From Cenarchaeum sp. (lineage in GTDB: Archaea; Thermoproteota; Nitrososphaeria; Nitrososphaerales; Nitrosopumilaceae), in assembly GCA_020027365.1 (NCBI GenBank), contig JAHRAJ010000024.1, positions 1 through 13,874 on the forward strand: DNA of 13,874 nt, given 5' to 3'. The translations under genes were made by a program, and so were the position numbers. Position 1 is the first letter of the stretch, and every line of letters starts with the position of its first letter. Positions 1-5,728 of this stretch are shown piece after piece. A model generated the notes under the pieces. It was given only the letters and a program-made list of their open reading frames with translations. It did no database searches and was not told where the DNA came from.

Positions 1-47
1 TCGCCCTTACACGGCGAAGATCCGGGGTTCAAATCCCCGTGGGCCCA
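1..47 (+). tRNA. tRNA-Val(UAC), 3' part, cut by the window edge
   Basis: The visible piece runs from the anticodon arm to the 3' end. The anticodon stem is TCGCC/GGCGA around loop CTTACAC, so the anticodon is TAC (UAC, valine). A five-base variable region (18-22) follows, then T stem CGGGG/CCCCG around loop TTCAAAT (23-39), the 3' acceptor strand TGGGCCC (40-46) and discriminator A47. CCA is not encoded. The D arm and 5' acceptor strand lie outside the window, so the acceptor pairing cannot be checked. Confidence 0.9.
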
Positions 48-50
48 TCG

Positions 51-563
51 TTACACCGAGCAGCAGCTGGGCCTCTGTAGCCCCCTTGCAACCCAGTAGA
101 TTGCCAAAACCATGGCACCTACCGACACCAGCTTTAGGTCCAGCCCCTGCATCGGCAGGATGGATATGCCGCCGACCGCGCCCAAAACCACCGCCAAAGG
201 AGCGGTGCATGCGGGACACCCGGGGGTAAACGCCGACAGAGCGCCGCCCAAAATCCCCGTGGCGTTGGATCCCGCCCCCGCCTTTCTCTTCCCTGCAATC
301 TTGAACGCGACCATTGCAATGTTGATCCCGCCCAGCACTGCAATCGCCGCCGTAAGGCCCACCGACGCGGCCATGCGGCCCACATACCCGAACACGGACG
401 CCTCCCCCCCCGCTCCGGCAACAACCGTGCCCGCATGCTGGGGCAGCATCGACATTGTCAGAAAAAAGTAGAGCAGCCCCAGCCCGCCCGCCCCCGCCCC
501 CGCGATCACGGCATACCTTGGGATGGACAGCACGCCATACACCACGCGCAGCTTGCTTTGCAT
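51..563 (-). CDS. Four-helix membrane protein with a CPAC dithiol motif
   Basis: A 170-residue protein of unknown function. Hydrophobic stretches at about residues 13-40, 57-87, 103-131 and 140-160 suggest four membrane helices. The most distinctive part is FTPGCPACTAPL, with Cys116 and Cys119 at the start of the third hydrophobic stretch; a further Cys pair sits near the C-terminus (residues 167-168). A CxxC at a membrane helix boundary is compatible with thiol redox or metal binding, but nothing here proves either. The ATG at 563 is chosen because the TATA-like ATTTTAA at 585-591 is centred 25 nt upstream, which predicts a leaderless transcript. It is the second of two minus-strand genes, with its own promoter downstream of the radical SAM gene. 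The stop lies 3 nt from the tRNA-Val end, so the two transcripts converge. Confidence 0.8.
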   Translation of the reverse strand: MQSKLRVVYGVLSIPRYAVIAGAGAGGLGLLYFFLTMSMLPQHAGTVVAGAGGEASVFGYVGRMAASVGLTAAIAVLGGINIAMVAFKIAGKRKAGAGSNATGILGGALSAFTPGCPACTAPLAVVLGAVGGISILPMQGLDLKLVSVGAMVLAIYWVARGLQRPSCCSV

Positions 564-584
564 GCGTCCGGTTGCCCGCGTTGC

Positions 585-591
585 ATTTTAA
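585..591 (-). promoter_or_regulatory. TATA box for the CPAC membrane protein gene
   Basis: On the minus strand this reads TTAAAAT. Its centre is 25 nt upstream of the ATG at 563, the spacing expected when transcription begins at the start codon. Confidence 0.6.
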
Positions 592-653
592 CCGTTTTCC
601 TGCCCCGGCGGCATCCGGCCGACCCCGCCGTCCACGTCGCCCGCAACAACCGC

Positions 654-1541
654 CTAAAACCCGCGCAGTCCCTGGGGCCTGGCCGTCTCCGGATGCGCGC
701 GCAACCAGTCCAGCTGGCCAAGCATGTCCTGCCTGTCATGCGGGAGCGTCCCCTTGATCGTATACGCGTTGGATCCGTGGTTTGCCCTGAACACCACGTC
801 GTCGGTCACGTCGATCCGCTCTATGAGATCGTACAGCTCGCCCAGCGCCTCGTCGTCGTTAATCCTTGCAAACTCGCCCCCGTACTTTTGGATAAACTCG
901 TCCTTGATCCCGTTTTCCAGGTACAGCGTCAGCGCCCCCACGTAGTCCGGCGAACAGGCGCTGATAACCCGCGCCGTCCCCTCCACGTGCTCCCTGGAAT
1001 ACTTTTTGCCGCCAAGGCCCAGTATCACCATGCACGACATCGTGTACCCGGCCGCCTTTGCCTTGTTTACGGCCCTGATTATCGTGCCGCCGACTGCACC
1101 CTTTGTCACCTTTTTGAGCACGACGTCCGAGCCGCTTTCTATCCCCAGGTACAGCATGTCCAGCCCCGCCCTGCGCATCGCCGCCAGCTCGTCGGGGGTC
1201 TTCTTGAGGATGTTCATCGGCATTGCATAGCACGACACCCGCTCGATCGAGGAAAACCTCTGGCGTATGTACCCGACCACCTTTGCCATGTACCCGGCGT
1301 CCAGGTTCAGGGCGTCCCCGTCTGCCAGAAACACGCGTTTTGTGTGCGGCATGTGCACTGCCATCATGTCAATCTCCGCCCTTACCTGATCCCACGGCCT
1401 CTCTGAATACTCTTTGGACCGGTACATGTCGCAAAACGAGCACTCGTTAAAGGAGCAGCCCAGCGTGACCTGGAATATCAGGGACTTGGCCTCCGAGGGC
1501 GGCCTGTACAGGGGGGGGTCATACCCAAGCTGCGCCGTCAT
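654..1541 (-). CDS. Radical SAM protein, CX4CX2C cluster
   Basis: A 295-residue radical SAM enzyme. The 4Fe-4S ligands are C29, C34 and C37 in GCSFNECSFCDMY; this is the CX4CX2C spacing rather than the textbook CX3CX2C. DGDALNL (about residues 93-99) sits at the strand-2 position that contacts the SAM methionine, and GIESGSD is the usual SAM ribose/carboxylate loop. Length and motifs fit the Elp3/MiaB/NifB-like radical SAM fold without a B12 domain. The substrate cannot be read from the sequence; no second Cys cluster for an auxiliary Fe-S centre is evident. An in-frame TTG at 1553 would add four residues, but ATG at 1541 is preferred because ATAAAT at 1564-1569 is centred 25 nt upstream. It is divergent from the winged-helix gene and is followed at 563 by a separately promoted membrane gene. 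Confidence 0.88.
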   Translation of the reverse strand: MTAQLGYDPPLYRPPSEAKSLIFQVTLGCSFNECSFCDMYRSKEYSERPWDQVRAEIDMMAVHMPHTKRVFLADGDALNLDAGYMAKVVGYIRQRFSSIERVSCYAMPMNILKKTPDELAAMRRAGLDMLYLGIESGSDVVLKKVTKGAVGGTIIRAVNKAKAAGYTMSCMVILGLGGKKYSREHVEGTARVISACSPDYVGALTLYLENGIKDEFIQKYGGEFARINDDEALGELYDLIERIDVTDDVVFRANHGSNAYTIKGTLPHDRQDMLGQLDWLRAHPETARPQGLRGF

Positions 1542-1563
1542 ACGGGGCGTCAAACCCGTCGGG

Positions 1564-1569
1564 ATTTAT
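1564..1569 (-). promoter_or_regulatory. TATA box for the radical SAM gene
   Basis: Minus-strand ATAAAT, centred about 25 nt upstream of ATG 1541. It supports the shorter start over TTG 1553. Confidence 0.55.
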
Positions 1570-1790
1570 GTTTGCCGCCGTGCGCAACACGGTGATGATG
1601 ATGGTGATGGTGCAGGAACCGCGAATCGCCGTCCACTGCACCTGCCACGGAGGCAGCCGTATGCCTTGTGCCGCCCCCGCCGCCCCAGTTTGTTTCGTAA
1701 ACCTGACCTTGGCATCTTTTCTGGTGGGGCAACAACGTCGTGGGGCAGCCGCCGAACCTGCATCCGGCCGCCAACAAACAACGCAAATAC
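1570..1790. other. Divergent intergenic region with no supported gene
   Basis: The space between the radical SAM promoter and the winged-helix promoter. All six frames have open stretches because of the high GC, but they are biased in composition and match nothing I recognise. A trinucleotide tract rich in GATGAT/GGTGAT at about 1596-1613 is the only obvious simple sequence. I see no RNA gene, and no inverted repeat I would defend as an operator. Confidence 0.4.
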
Positions 1791-1798
1791 CTTTTACA
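1791..1798 (+). promoter_or_regulatory. TATA-like box for the winged-helix gene
   Basis: CTTTTACA, centred about 25 nt upstream of ATG 1819. It matches the spacing seen at the other genes but is a weaker TATA sequence. Confidence 0.45.
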
Positions 1799-1818
1799 AC
1801 CCGCGGTTCACCACGTGC

Positions 1819-2121
1819 ATGGCAAACGATCCCCAGACCAAGCGGCTGCTGTGGTTTGTGTTTGCCGGGTCGCGCGGCGGGCCCAGCCGGATGAGGATCA
1901 TACGCGTGCTCGAAAAGAGCCCGCGCAACACAAACCAGCTGTCCGTCGAGCTTGGGATGGACTACAAGGCCGTGCAGCACCACCTCCGGATGCTGGAAAG
2001 GAACAACCTGGTGTCAAAGGAGGACAAAAAGTACGGCGTGGCCTATTCGATATCCACGTTTTTGGAGGTAAACGCCGAGTCGCTTGGGGAGGTGGCGGCA
2101 AAACTGGACAAAAGTAAATAA
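1819..2121 (+). CDS. Winged helix-turn-helix transcriptional regulator (ArsR-like)
   Basis: A 100-residue DNA-binding protein. About residues 16-75 form a winged helix: GPSRMRIIRVLEKSP is the first helix, NTNQLSVELGMD the HTH, and YKAVQHHLRMLERNNLV the recognition helix followed by the linker. KKYGVAYSIS forms the wing. A short polar C-terminal helix follows. There are no cysteine pairs to suggest metal sensing. The frame stays open far upstream to 1414, antisense to the radical SAM gene; ATG 1819 is chosen because protein-like sequence begins there and a TATA-like box lies 25 nt upstream. The 3-TM gene follows 22 nt later, so the regulator may act on that membrane protein's gene; a small wHTH gene next to a short membrane protein gene is a pairing I recall from other archaea. 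Its own DNA target is unknown. Confidence 0.85.
   Translation: MANDPQTKRLLWFVFAGSRGGPSRMRIIRVLEKSPRNTNQLSVELGMDYKAVQHHLRMLERNNLVSKEDKKYGVAYSISTFLEVNAESLGEVAAKLDKSK
2115..2121 (+). promoter_or_regulatory. TATA box embedded in the stop region of the regulator gene
   Basis: TAAATAA, overlapping the TAA stop of the winged-helix gene and centred about 26 nt upstream of ATG 2144. The 3-TM gene can therefore be transcribed on its own even though it abuts the regulator. Confidence 0.5.
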
Positions 2122-2143
2122 GCGCACACCGTGTTTGTTGTAC

Positions 2144-2428
2144 ATGGAGCCCACGTCGGCCGTGCTGTCGGCCGTGTCGATTGCAAACATGGCCGTGCTT
2201 GGCATACTGATCGTCACCTTTGGGAGGATGTACGCCCAGACAAGGGCCCAGCTCCCGCTTGGAATGATTGTGGTGGCGTTGATGCTGGTACTCCACAACG
2301 CGATAGGATCGATGGCCTACTTTTCAATGCACGAGATATTCTCAAGCGAGATATTCCCGTACATGCTGGGGGTCGGCATTGCCGAGCTGGCCGGGCTGCT
2401 GATCTTCCTAAAGATTGCCCTGGACTGA
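2144..2428 (+). CDS. Small membrane protein with three predicted helices
   Basis: A 94-residue hydrophobic protein. Predicted helices lie at about residues 5-26, 37-58 and 70-92, joined by short loops; the N-terminus reads MEPTSAVLSAVSIANMAVLG. No catalytic or metal-binding motif is visible. Reading frame and hydrophobicity pattern support a real gene. ATG 2144 is chosen over an in-frame upstream start at 2084, which lies inside the regulator gene, because TAAATA is centred about 26 nt before it. The position directly behind the wHTH regulator suggests a regulator/membrane-protein pair, perhaps sensing or responding to a membrane signal; that role is inference only. Confidence 0.75.
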   Translation: MEPTSAVLSAVSIANMAVLGILIVTFGRMYAQTRAQLPLGMIVVALMLVLHNAIGSMAYFSMHEIFSSEIFPYMLGVGIAELAGLLIFLKIALD

Positions 2429-2435
2429 TGGACGG

Positions 2436-2443
2436 TTTATTTA
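2436..2443 (+). promoter_or_regulatory. TATA box for the 4-TM protein gene
   Basis: TTTATTTA, a near-perfect archaeal TATA element, centred about 25 nt upstream of ATG 2465. The spacing chooses that start over the ATG at 2474. Confidence 0.7.
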
Positions 2444-2464
2444 GACGGGGCGGTACGTCCGTTG

Positions 2465-2929
2465 ATGAAACCCATGGGCAGATACCGCGAGTATGTCGCG
2501 TTAAACCGCAACGTCTTGGCGGCGTTTGCGGCATCCATGGCCGTGTCGGCCGGGGCGGCACAGCTGCTGCTGGCGCGCCATGACGACCACCTTAACACGA
2601 CGTACACGCTGCTGGTGGATTATGCGGCATACTTTACGGTGTTTGGGGGGCTTTTCTACCGGGACAACCGCCGCAGGTACGGGCGCGGGGGCCGGGATGC
2701 CGGCAGCCTGCGAAAAGACCTTGCCAAGATTGCGGCCTCGCTGGGGGCAGGCGAGGCGGTGTACACGGTCGCAAGGTGGGTCTTGCAGTACTATTTGCTG
2801 GTGCAGGGCCACGATCCGTACGCGGCCTCGCTTGTGGGGCAGGGCGTGTCCATGGTGATATACCTGGCGGTGCTGAACATGGGGGTGAGGTTTACAAGGC
2901 TGTTTGAGGGGGGAGGCGGTGGCAGGTAA
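2465..2929 (+). CDS. Membrane protein of unknown function, about four helices
   Basis: A 154-residue protein that I do not recognise. Hydrophobic stretches lie at about residues 16-37, 46-64, 90-112 and 122-143. A basic loop (DNRRRYGRGGRDAGSLRKD, about residues 67-85) falls between helices 2 and 3 and probably faces the cytoplasm. The C-terminus is glycine-rich. The start follows a strong TATA box; an in-frame TTG immediately before and an ATG three codons later are less consistent with the box spacing. It reads into a 21-bp tandem repeat and the RNase H gene 61 nt downstream, which has no TATA box of its own, so the two are probably co-transcribed. Confidence 0.78.
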   Translation: MKPMGRYREYVALNRNVLAAFAASMAVSAGAAQLLLARHDDHLNTTYTLLVDYAAYFTVFGGLFYRDNRRRYGRGGRDAGSLRKDLAKIAASLGAGEAVYTVARWVLQYYLLVQGHDPYAASLVGQGVSMVIYLAVLNMGVRFTRLFEGGGGGR

Positions 2930-2939
2930 TGGCGACTGC

Positions 2940-2986
2940 GGTGACGACGGGTGTGATGACGGTGACGACGGGTGTGATGACGGTGA
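2940..2986 (+). repeat. 21-bp tandem repeat carrying SD-like GGTGA copies
   Basis: Two perfect tandem units of 21 bp (2941-2961 and 2962-2982) begin GTGACGACGG and end TGATGACG, and a third copy begins before diverging. The motif GGTGA therefore recurs at 2940, 2961 and 2982, exactly 21 bp apart. The last copy sits 4 nt before the RNase H start codon. Read in the RNase H frame the region encodes a Gly/Asp/Cys repeat. Confidence 0.85.
2982..2986 (+). promoter_or_regulatory. Shine-Dalgarno-like site for the RNase H gene
   Basis: GGTGA, complementary to the 3' end expected for archaeal 16S rRNA, 4 nt before ATG 2991. This gene has no TATA box at the leaderless spacing, which fits translation from an upstream-initiated mRNA. 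Confidence 0.45.
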
Positions 2987-2990
2987 CGGC

Positions 2991-3359
2991 ATGACGATAA
3001 GCGTGTACGTGGACGGGTCGGGCGGCCCCCGCTCCGCATACGGCTATTTTGTCAGGGAGACGGGCAGGACGTTTTGCAAAAAGGAGCCCGGCCTGACCAA
3101 CAACCAGGCCGAGTACATGGCCGTCATCGCCGCCCTCGTGGACTTTGAGGATCATGGCGGGGATGAACAAGAGCCGGTGGTGATATACAGCGACTCGAAA
3201 AACACGGTGTCGCAGCTAAACCACGAGTATGCCATAAACAACGGCAGGTTGCGCGAGCTGGCAATGCAGGCCTGGGAGATTATGGGCAGGTACAAAAACC
3301 TCGAGATACGCTGGGTGCCGCGCGGGCAAAATCCGGCCGGGCGGATGATGGGCAGCTAG
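2991..3359 (+). CDS. RNase HI-family protein lacking the fourth catalytic aspartate
   Basis: A 122-residue RNase HI-fold protein that would cleave RNA in RNA/DNA hybrids if active. The first strand carries D8 in VYVDGSGG, E41 lies in TNNQAEYMAV and D68 in IYSDSKNTV: three of the four metal-binding acidic residues. The C-terminal helix where the fourth Asp is expected reads WVPRGQNPAGRMMGS, so G117 occupies that place. The protein also ends shortly afterwards, shorter than typical RNase HI. ATG 2991 puts the first beta strand at the N-terminus, as is normal. The frame is open back to a TTG at 2904 and would add a repetitive Gly/Asp/Cys stretch; I regard that as untranslated. It is likely co-transcribed with the upstream 4-TM gene. 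Confidence 0.88.
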   Translation: MTISVYVDGSGGPRSAYGYFVRETGRTFCKKEPGLTNNQAEYMAVIAALVDFEDHGGDEQEPVVIYSDSKNTVSQLNHEYAINNGRLRELAMQAWEIMGRYKNLEIRWVPRGQNPAGRMMGS

Positions 3360-3460
3360 CTCTGTCAGGCGGCGGGGGCAGGGGGGGGGGCGCCTTGGCC
3401 TGGAAAACCGCCGTCTAACAAAACCCGGAGACTGGGCATGACGAACTGACAATAGCTTTG

Positions 3461-3468
3461 TTATTATA
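3461..3468 (+). promoter_or_regulatory. TATA box for the ADP-forming CoA ligase gene
   Basis: TTATTATA, centred about 26 nt upstream of ATG 3491. It selects that ATG over an in-frame start at 3458, which lies upstream of the box. Confidence 0.7.
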
Positions 3469-3490
3469 TCTCAACCCGCGCGCGCTTGTA

Positions 3491-5611
3491 ATGGCCGACT
3501 CTGTGTTCCTGTCCCCCCGCTCGATCGCGATCATAGGCGCGTCCGACAAGGAGGGCAGTGTGGGCCGCGCCATCACCTCCAACATACTGAACGGTTACAA
3601 GGGGGTTGTATACCCGATCAGTCCCACCCGTCCCAAGGTGTTTGGCAAAAGGGCGTACAAGAGCGTCCTCGAGGTGCCCCGCGCGATCGACCTTGCCGTG
3701 GTGGTGACAAAGAACACGGTGGTGCCCACCGTCCTCGAGGAGTGCGGTCAAAAGGGGATACGGGGCGCGATCGTGGTCACGGCCGGATTCAAAGAGGTTG
3801 ACGAGGCCGGCAGGCGGCTGGAGCAGCAGCTAAAGGACATCGCGGACAGGCACGGAATCCAGGTGATAGGGCCCAACTGTCTGGGCGTGATGAACCTGGA
3901 CCCCAAGACGATGATGAACTCTACGTTCCTCAAGATTACCCCCAGGTCGGGCCGGATTGCGCTGGTGTCGCAGAGCGGGGCAATCTGCGCGGCGCTGGTG
4001 GAGGATGCCAGCGCGCAGGGGATTGGGTTTTCGGCGGTGGTGTCGATGGGCAACAAGGCGGATCAGACCGAGATTGACGTGCTTCGAATGCTGGCCGACC
4101 ACGAGCAGACCAGGGTGATCGTGATGTATCTGGAGGACATGGGCGACGGCCAGGAGTTCCTAAGGGTGTGCCGCACCATCACCAAAAGGCACAAAAAGCC
4201 GGTGCTGGTGCTAAAGTCGGGCCGGAGTCCCGAGGGTGCAAAGGCGGCAATGTCGCACACGGGGGCGCTGATGGGATCCGACGAGATTTACGATGCATTG
4301 CTTGCCCAGGCGGGGGCGATCCGGGTGGACACGATGGAGGAGCTGTTTGATTACGCCACGGCGTTCTCCAAGCAGCCGCTGCCCCCGCCGCCTGCCGCCA
4401 CGGGGGGGAGCGGTCTGGTGATAGTGTCAAACGCGGGCGGACCCGCCATAATATCCACGGACGCATGCTCTCAGCGGGGCATCAGGATGGCGAAGATTGA
4501 CTCGATACGCCCCAAGATTGACAAGGTGATTCCGCCGTGGGGAAGCTCGCGCAACCCCGTGGACATTGTGGGCGATGCCGACTATGAGAGGTTTCGCGGG
4601 GTGCTTGACGAGGTGCTGAGGCACAAGAATGTCGGCTCTGTGATATCGATGTGCACGCCGTCGGCCACGCTGGATTATGACAGGCTGGCCGAGGTGATCG
4701 TACAAATGTCGAAAAAGTACAAAAAGACGATGCTTGCAAGCCTGATGGGCCTTGACGAGGGCATAAAAAACCGCGAGATACTGGCAGCCGGCGGCGTTCC
4801 CTACTACAACTATGCCGAGGGTGCAATCCGGGCGCTTGACGCGATGCTGAGGTTTTCTAGGTGGATCAAGACGCCGGTGGGGATCGTCAAGGGGTTTCGC
4901 GTCGACAAGGCCAGGGCCGAGCGGATTATAGCCGGTGCAAAACAAGAGGGGAGGCAAAACCTGCTGGAGGAGGAGGGCCAGGAGATACTGAGGGCGTATG
5001 GGATGCCTCTGCCCAAAAGCACGCTTGCAACCGACGCGGCCGGGGCGGTGAGGGCCGCCCGGAAGATTGGGTACCCGGTGGTCATGAAGATTGCCTCGCC
5101 CCAGATTGTACACAAGTCCGATGCGGGAGGGGTGAGGGTCAACCTGGCAAACGACAGGGAGGTCCGCGACGCATATGCGGCAATCGTAAAGAACGCGCGT
5201 GCATACGACAAAAAGGCCGAGATCGTGGGGGTGCTGGTCGTCGAGATGGTGAGTGGGGGCAAGGAAATGATCATAGGATCAAAGCAAGAGCCTGGGTTTG
5301 GCCCCGTCATCATGCTGGGAATGGGCGGGATTTACGTAGAGGTGCTCAAGGACGTGACGTTCCGGCTTGCGCCGGTGACCGGCAGGGAGGCCGACGGCAT
5401 GATTGCGTCGATCAAGACGCAAAAGCTGCTGCAGGGCGTGCGGGGGGAGAGGCCGTCGGACACGGCAAAGCTGTCAGAGTGCATACAGAGGATGTCACAG
5501 CTGGTCACCGATCTCCCGGATATACGCGAGCTTGACATGAACCCCGTGCTGGTGATGGAAAGGGGGAGGGGGTGCCGCATACTGGATGTCCGGATGGGGC
5601 TGGGCGACTAG
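3491..5611 (+). CDS. 4-hydroxybutyrate--CoA ligase (ADP-forming), fused alpha/beta
   Basis: A 706-residue NDP-forming acyl-CoA synthetase with both subunits fused, as in thaumarchaea. The order is a CoA-binding Rossmann domain (about residues 8-130, with SIAIIGASDKEGSVGRAI), succinyl-CoA-ligase-like domains (about 150-450) and a C-terminal ATP-grasp domain (about 485-706). H256 in MSHTGALMG is the phosphohistidine of the alpha part. H541 in IVHKSDAGGV matches the second phosphohistidine of the ATP-grasp part; FGPVIMLGMGGIYVEV and DMNPVLV are family signatures. It makes an acyl-CoA from acid, CoA and ATP, releasing ADP and Pi, cheaper than AMP-forming ligases. The family sequence alone does not separate 4-hydroxybutyrate from 3-hydroxypropionate or acetate. 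The call rests on the next gene, 4-hydroxybutyryl-CoA dehydratase, and on the same gene pairing I recall in Nitrosopumilus maritimus. Confidence 0.88.
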   Translation: MADSVFLSPRSIAIIGASDKEGSVGRAITSNILNGYKGVVYPISPTRPKVFGKRAYKSVLEVPRAIDLAVVVTKNTVVPTVLEECGQKGIRGAIVVTAGFKEVDEAGRRLEQQLKDIADRHGIQVIGPNCLGVMNLDPKTMMNSTFLKITPRSGRIALVSQSGAICAALVEDASAQGIGFSAVVSMGNKADQTEIDVLRMLADHEQTRVIVMYLEDMGDGQEFLRVCRTITKRHKKPVLVLKSGRSPEGAKAAMSHTGALMGSDEIYDALLAQAGAIRVDTMEELFDYATAFSKQPLPPPPAATGGSGLVIVSNAGGPAIISTDACSQRGIRMAKIDSIRPKIDKVIPPWGSSRNPVDIVGDADYERFRGVLDEVLRHKNVGSVISMCTPSATLDYDRLAEVIVQMSKKYKKTMLASLMGLDEGIKNREILAAGGVPYYNYAEGAIRALDAMLRFSRWIKTPVGIVKGFRVDKARAERIIAGAKQEGRQNLLEEEGQEILRAYGMPLPKSTLATDAAGAVRAARKIGYPVVMKIASPQIVHKSDAGGVRVNLANDREVRDAYAAIVKNARAYDKKAEIVGVLVVEMVSGGKEMIIGSKQEPGFGPVIMLGMGGIYVEVLKDVTFRLAPVTGREADGMIASIKTQKLLQGVRGERPSDTAKLSECIQRMSQLVTDLPDIRELDMNPVLVMERGRGCRILDVRMGLGD

Positions 5612-5700
5612 CCTTCTTCCTACCTGCCCCTGGGGAGGGGGGATCTCCTCTGACCGCTTGCAAGCTGTGTAGCGGGCCCCCGCCGCCGCCAATCTAGAAT

Positions 5701-5708
5701 ATTTATAC
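5701..5708 (+). promoter_or_regulatory. TATA box for the 4-hydroxybutyryl-CoA dehydratase gene
   Basis: ATTTATAC, centred about 25 nt upstream of ATG 5729. The dehydratase thus appears to have its own leaderless promoter despite following the ligase by only 117 nt. It also argues against the in-frame GTG at 5711. Confidence 0.72.
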
Positions 5709-5728
5709 GAGTGGGTGTGGTGAGGATC

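Noticed and set aside
435..1406. A 323-codon plus-strand reading frame antisense to the radical SAM gene.
   Set aside because: His/Arg/Pro/Cys-rich composition with no domain; it is the complement of a clear radical SAM gene and reflects high GC.
1550..1786. A minus-strand frame with seven histidines in a row, suggesting a metal-binding peptide.
   Set aside because: The His run comes from a GATGAT/GGTGAT simple repeat in the intergenic region; no promoter at leaderless spacing and no other protein-like features.
1414..1818. A long N-terminal extension of the winged-helix protein.
   Set aside because: It would run antisense through the radical SAM start and has random composition; the TATA-like box at 1791-1798 supports ATG 1819.
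2904..2990. An N-terminal Gly/Asp/Cys repeat extension of the RNase H protein from TTG 2904.
   Set aside because: It overlaps the preceding gene, is generated by a tandem repeat, and RNase HI folds start directly with the strand encoded from ATG 2991.
4427..5113. A 228-codon minus-strand frame and a 224-codon plus-strand frame (4861-5535) inside the CoA ligase gene.
   Set aside because: Both lie wholly within the conserved ligase and show no recognisable domain.
5621..5660. A GC-rich imperfect inverted repeat after the ligase gene, considered as a terminator.
   Set aside because: The arms are short and no T-run follows on the plus strand; not enough to call a terminator.
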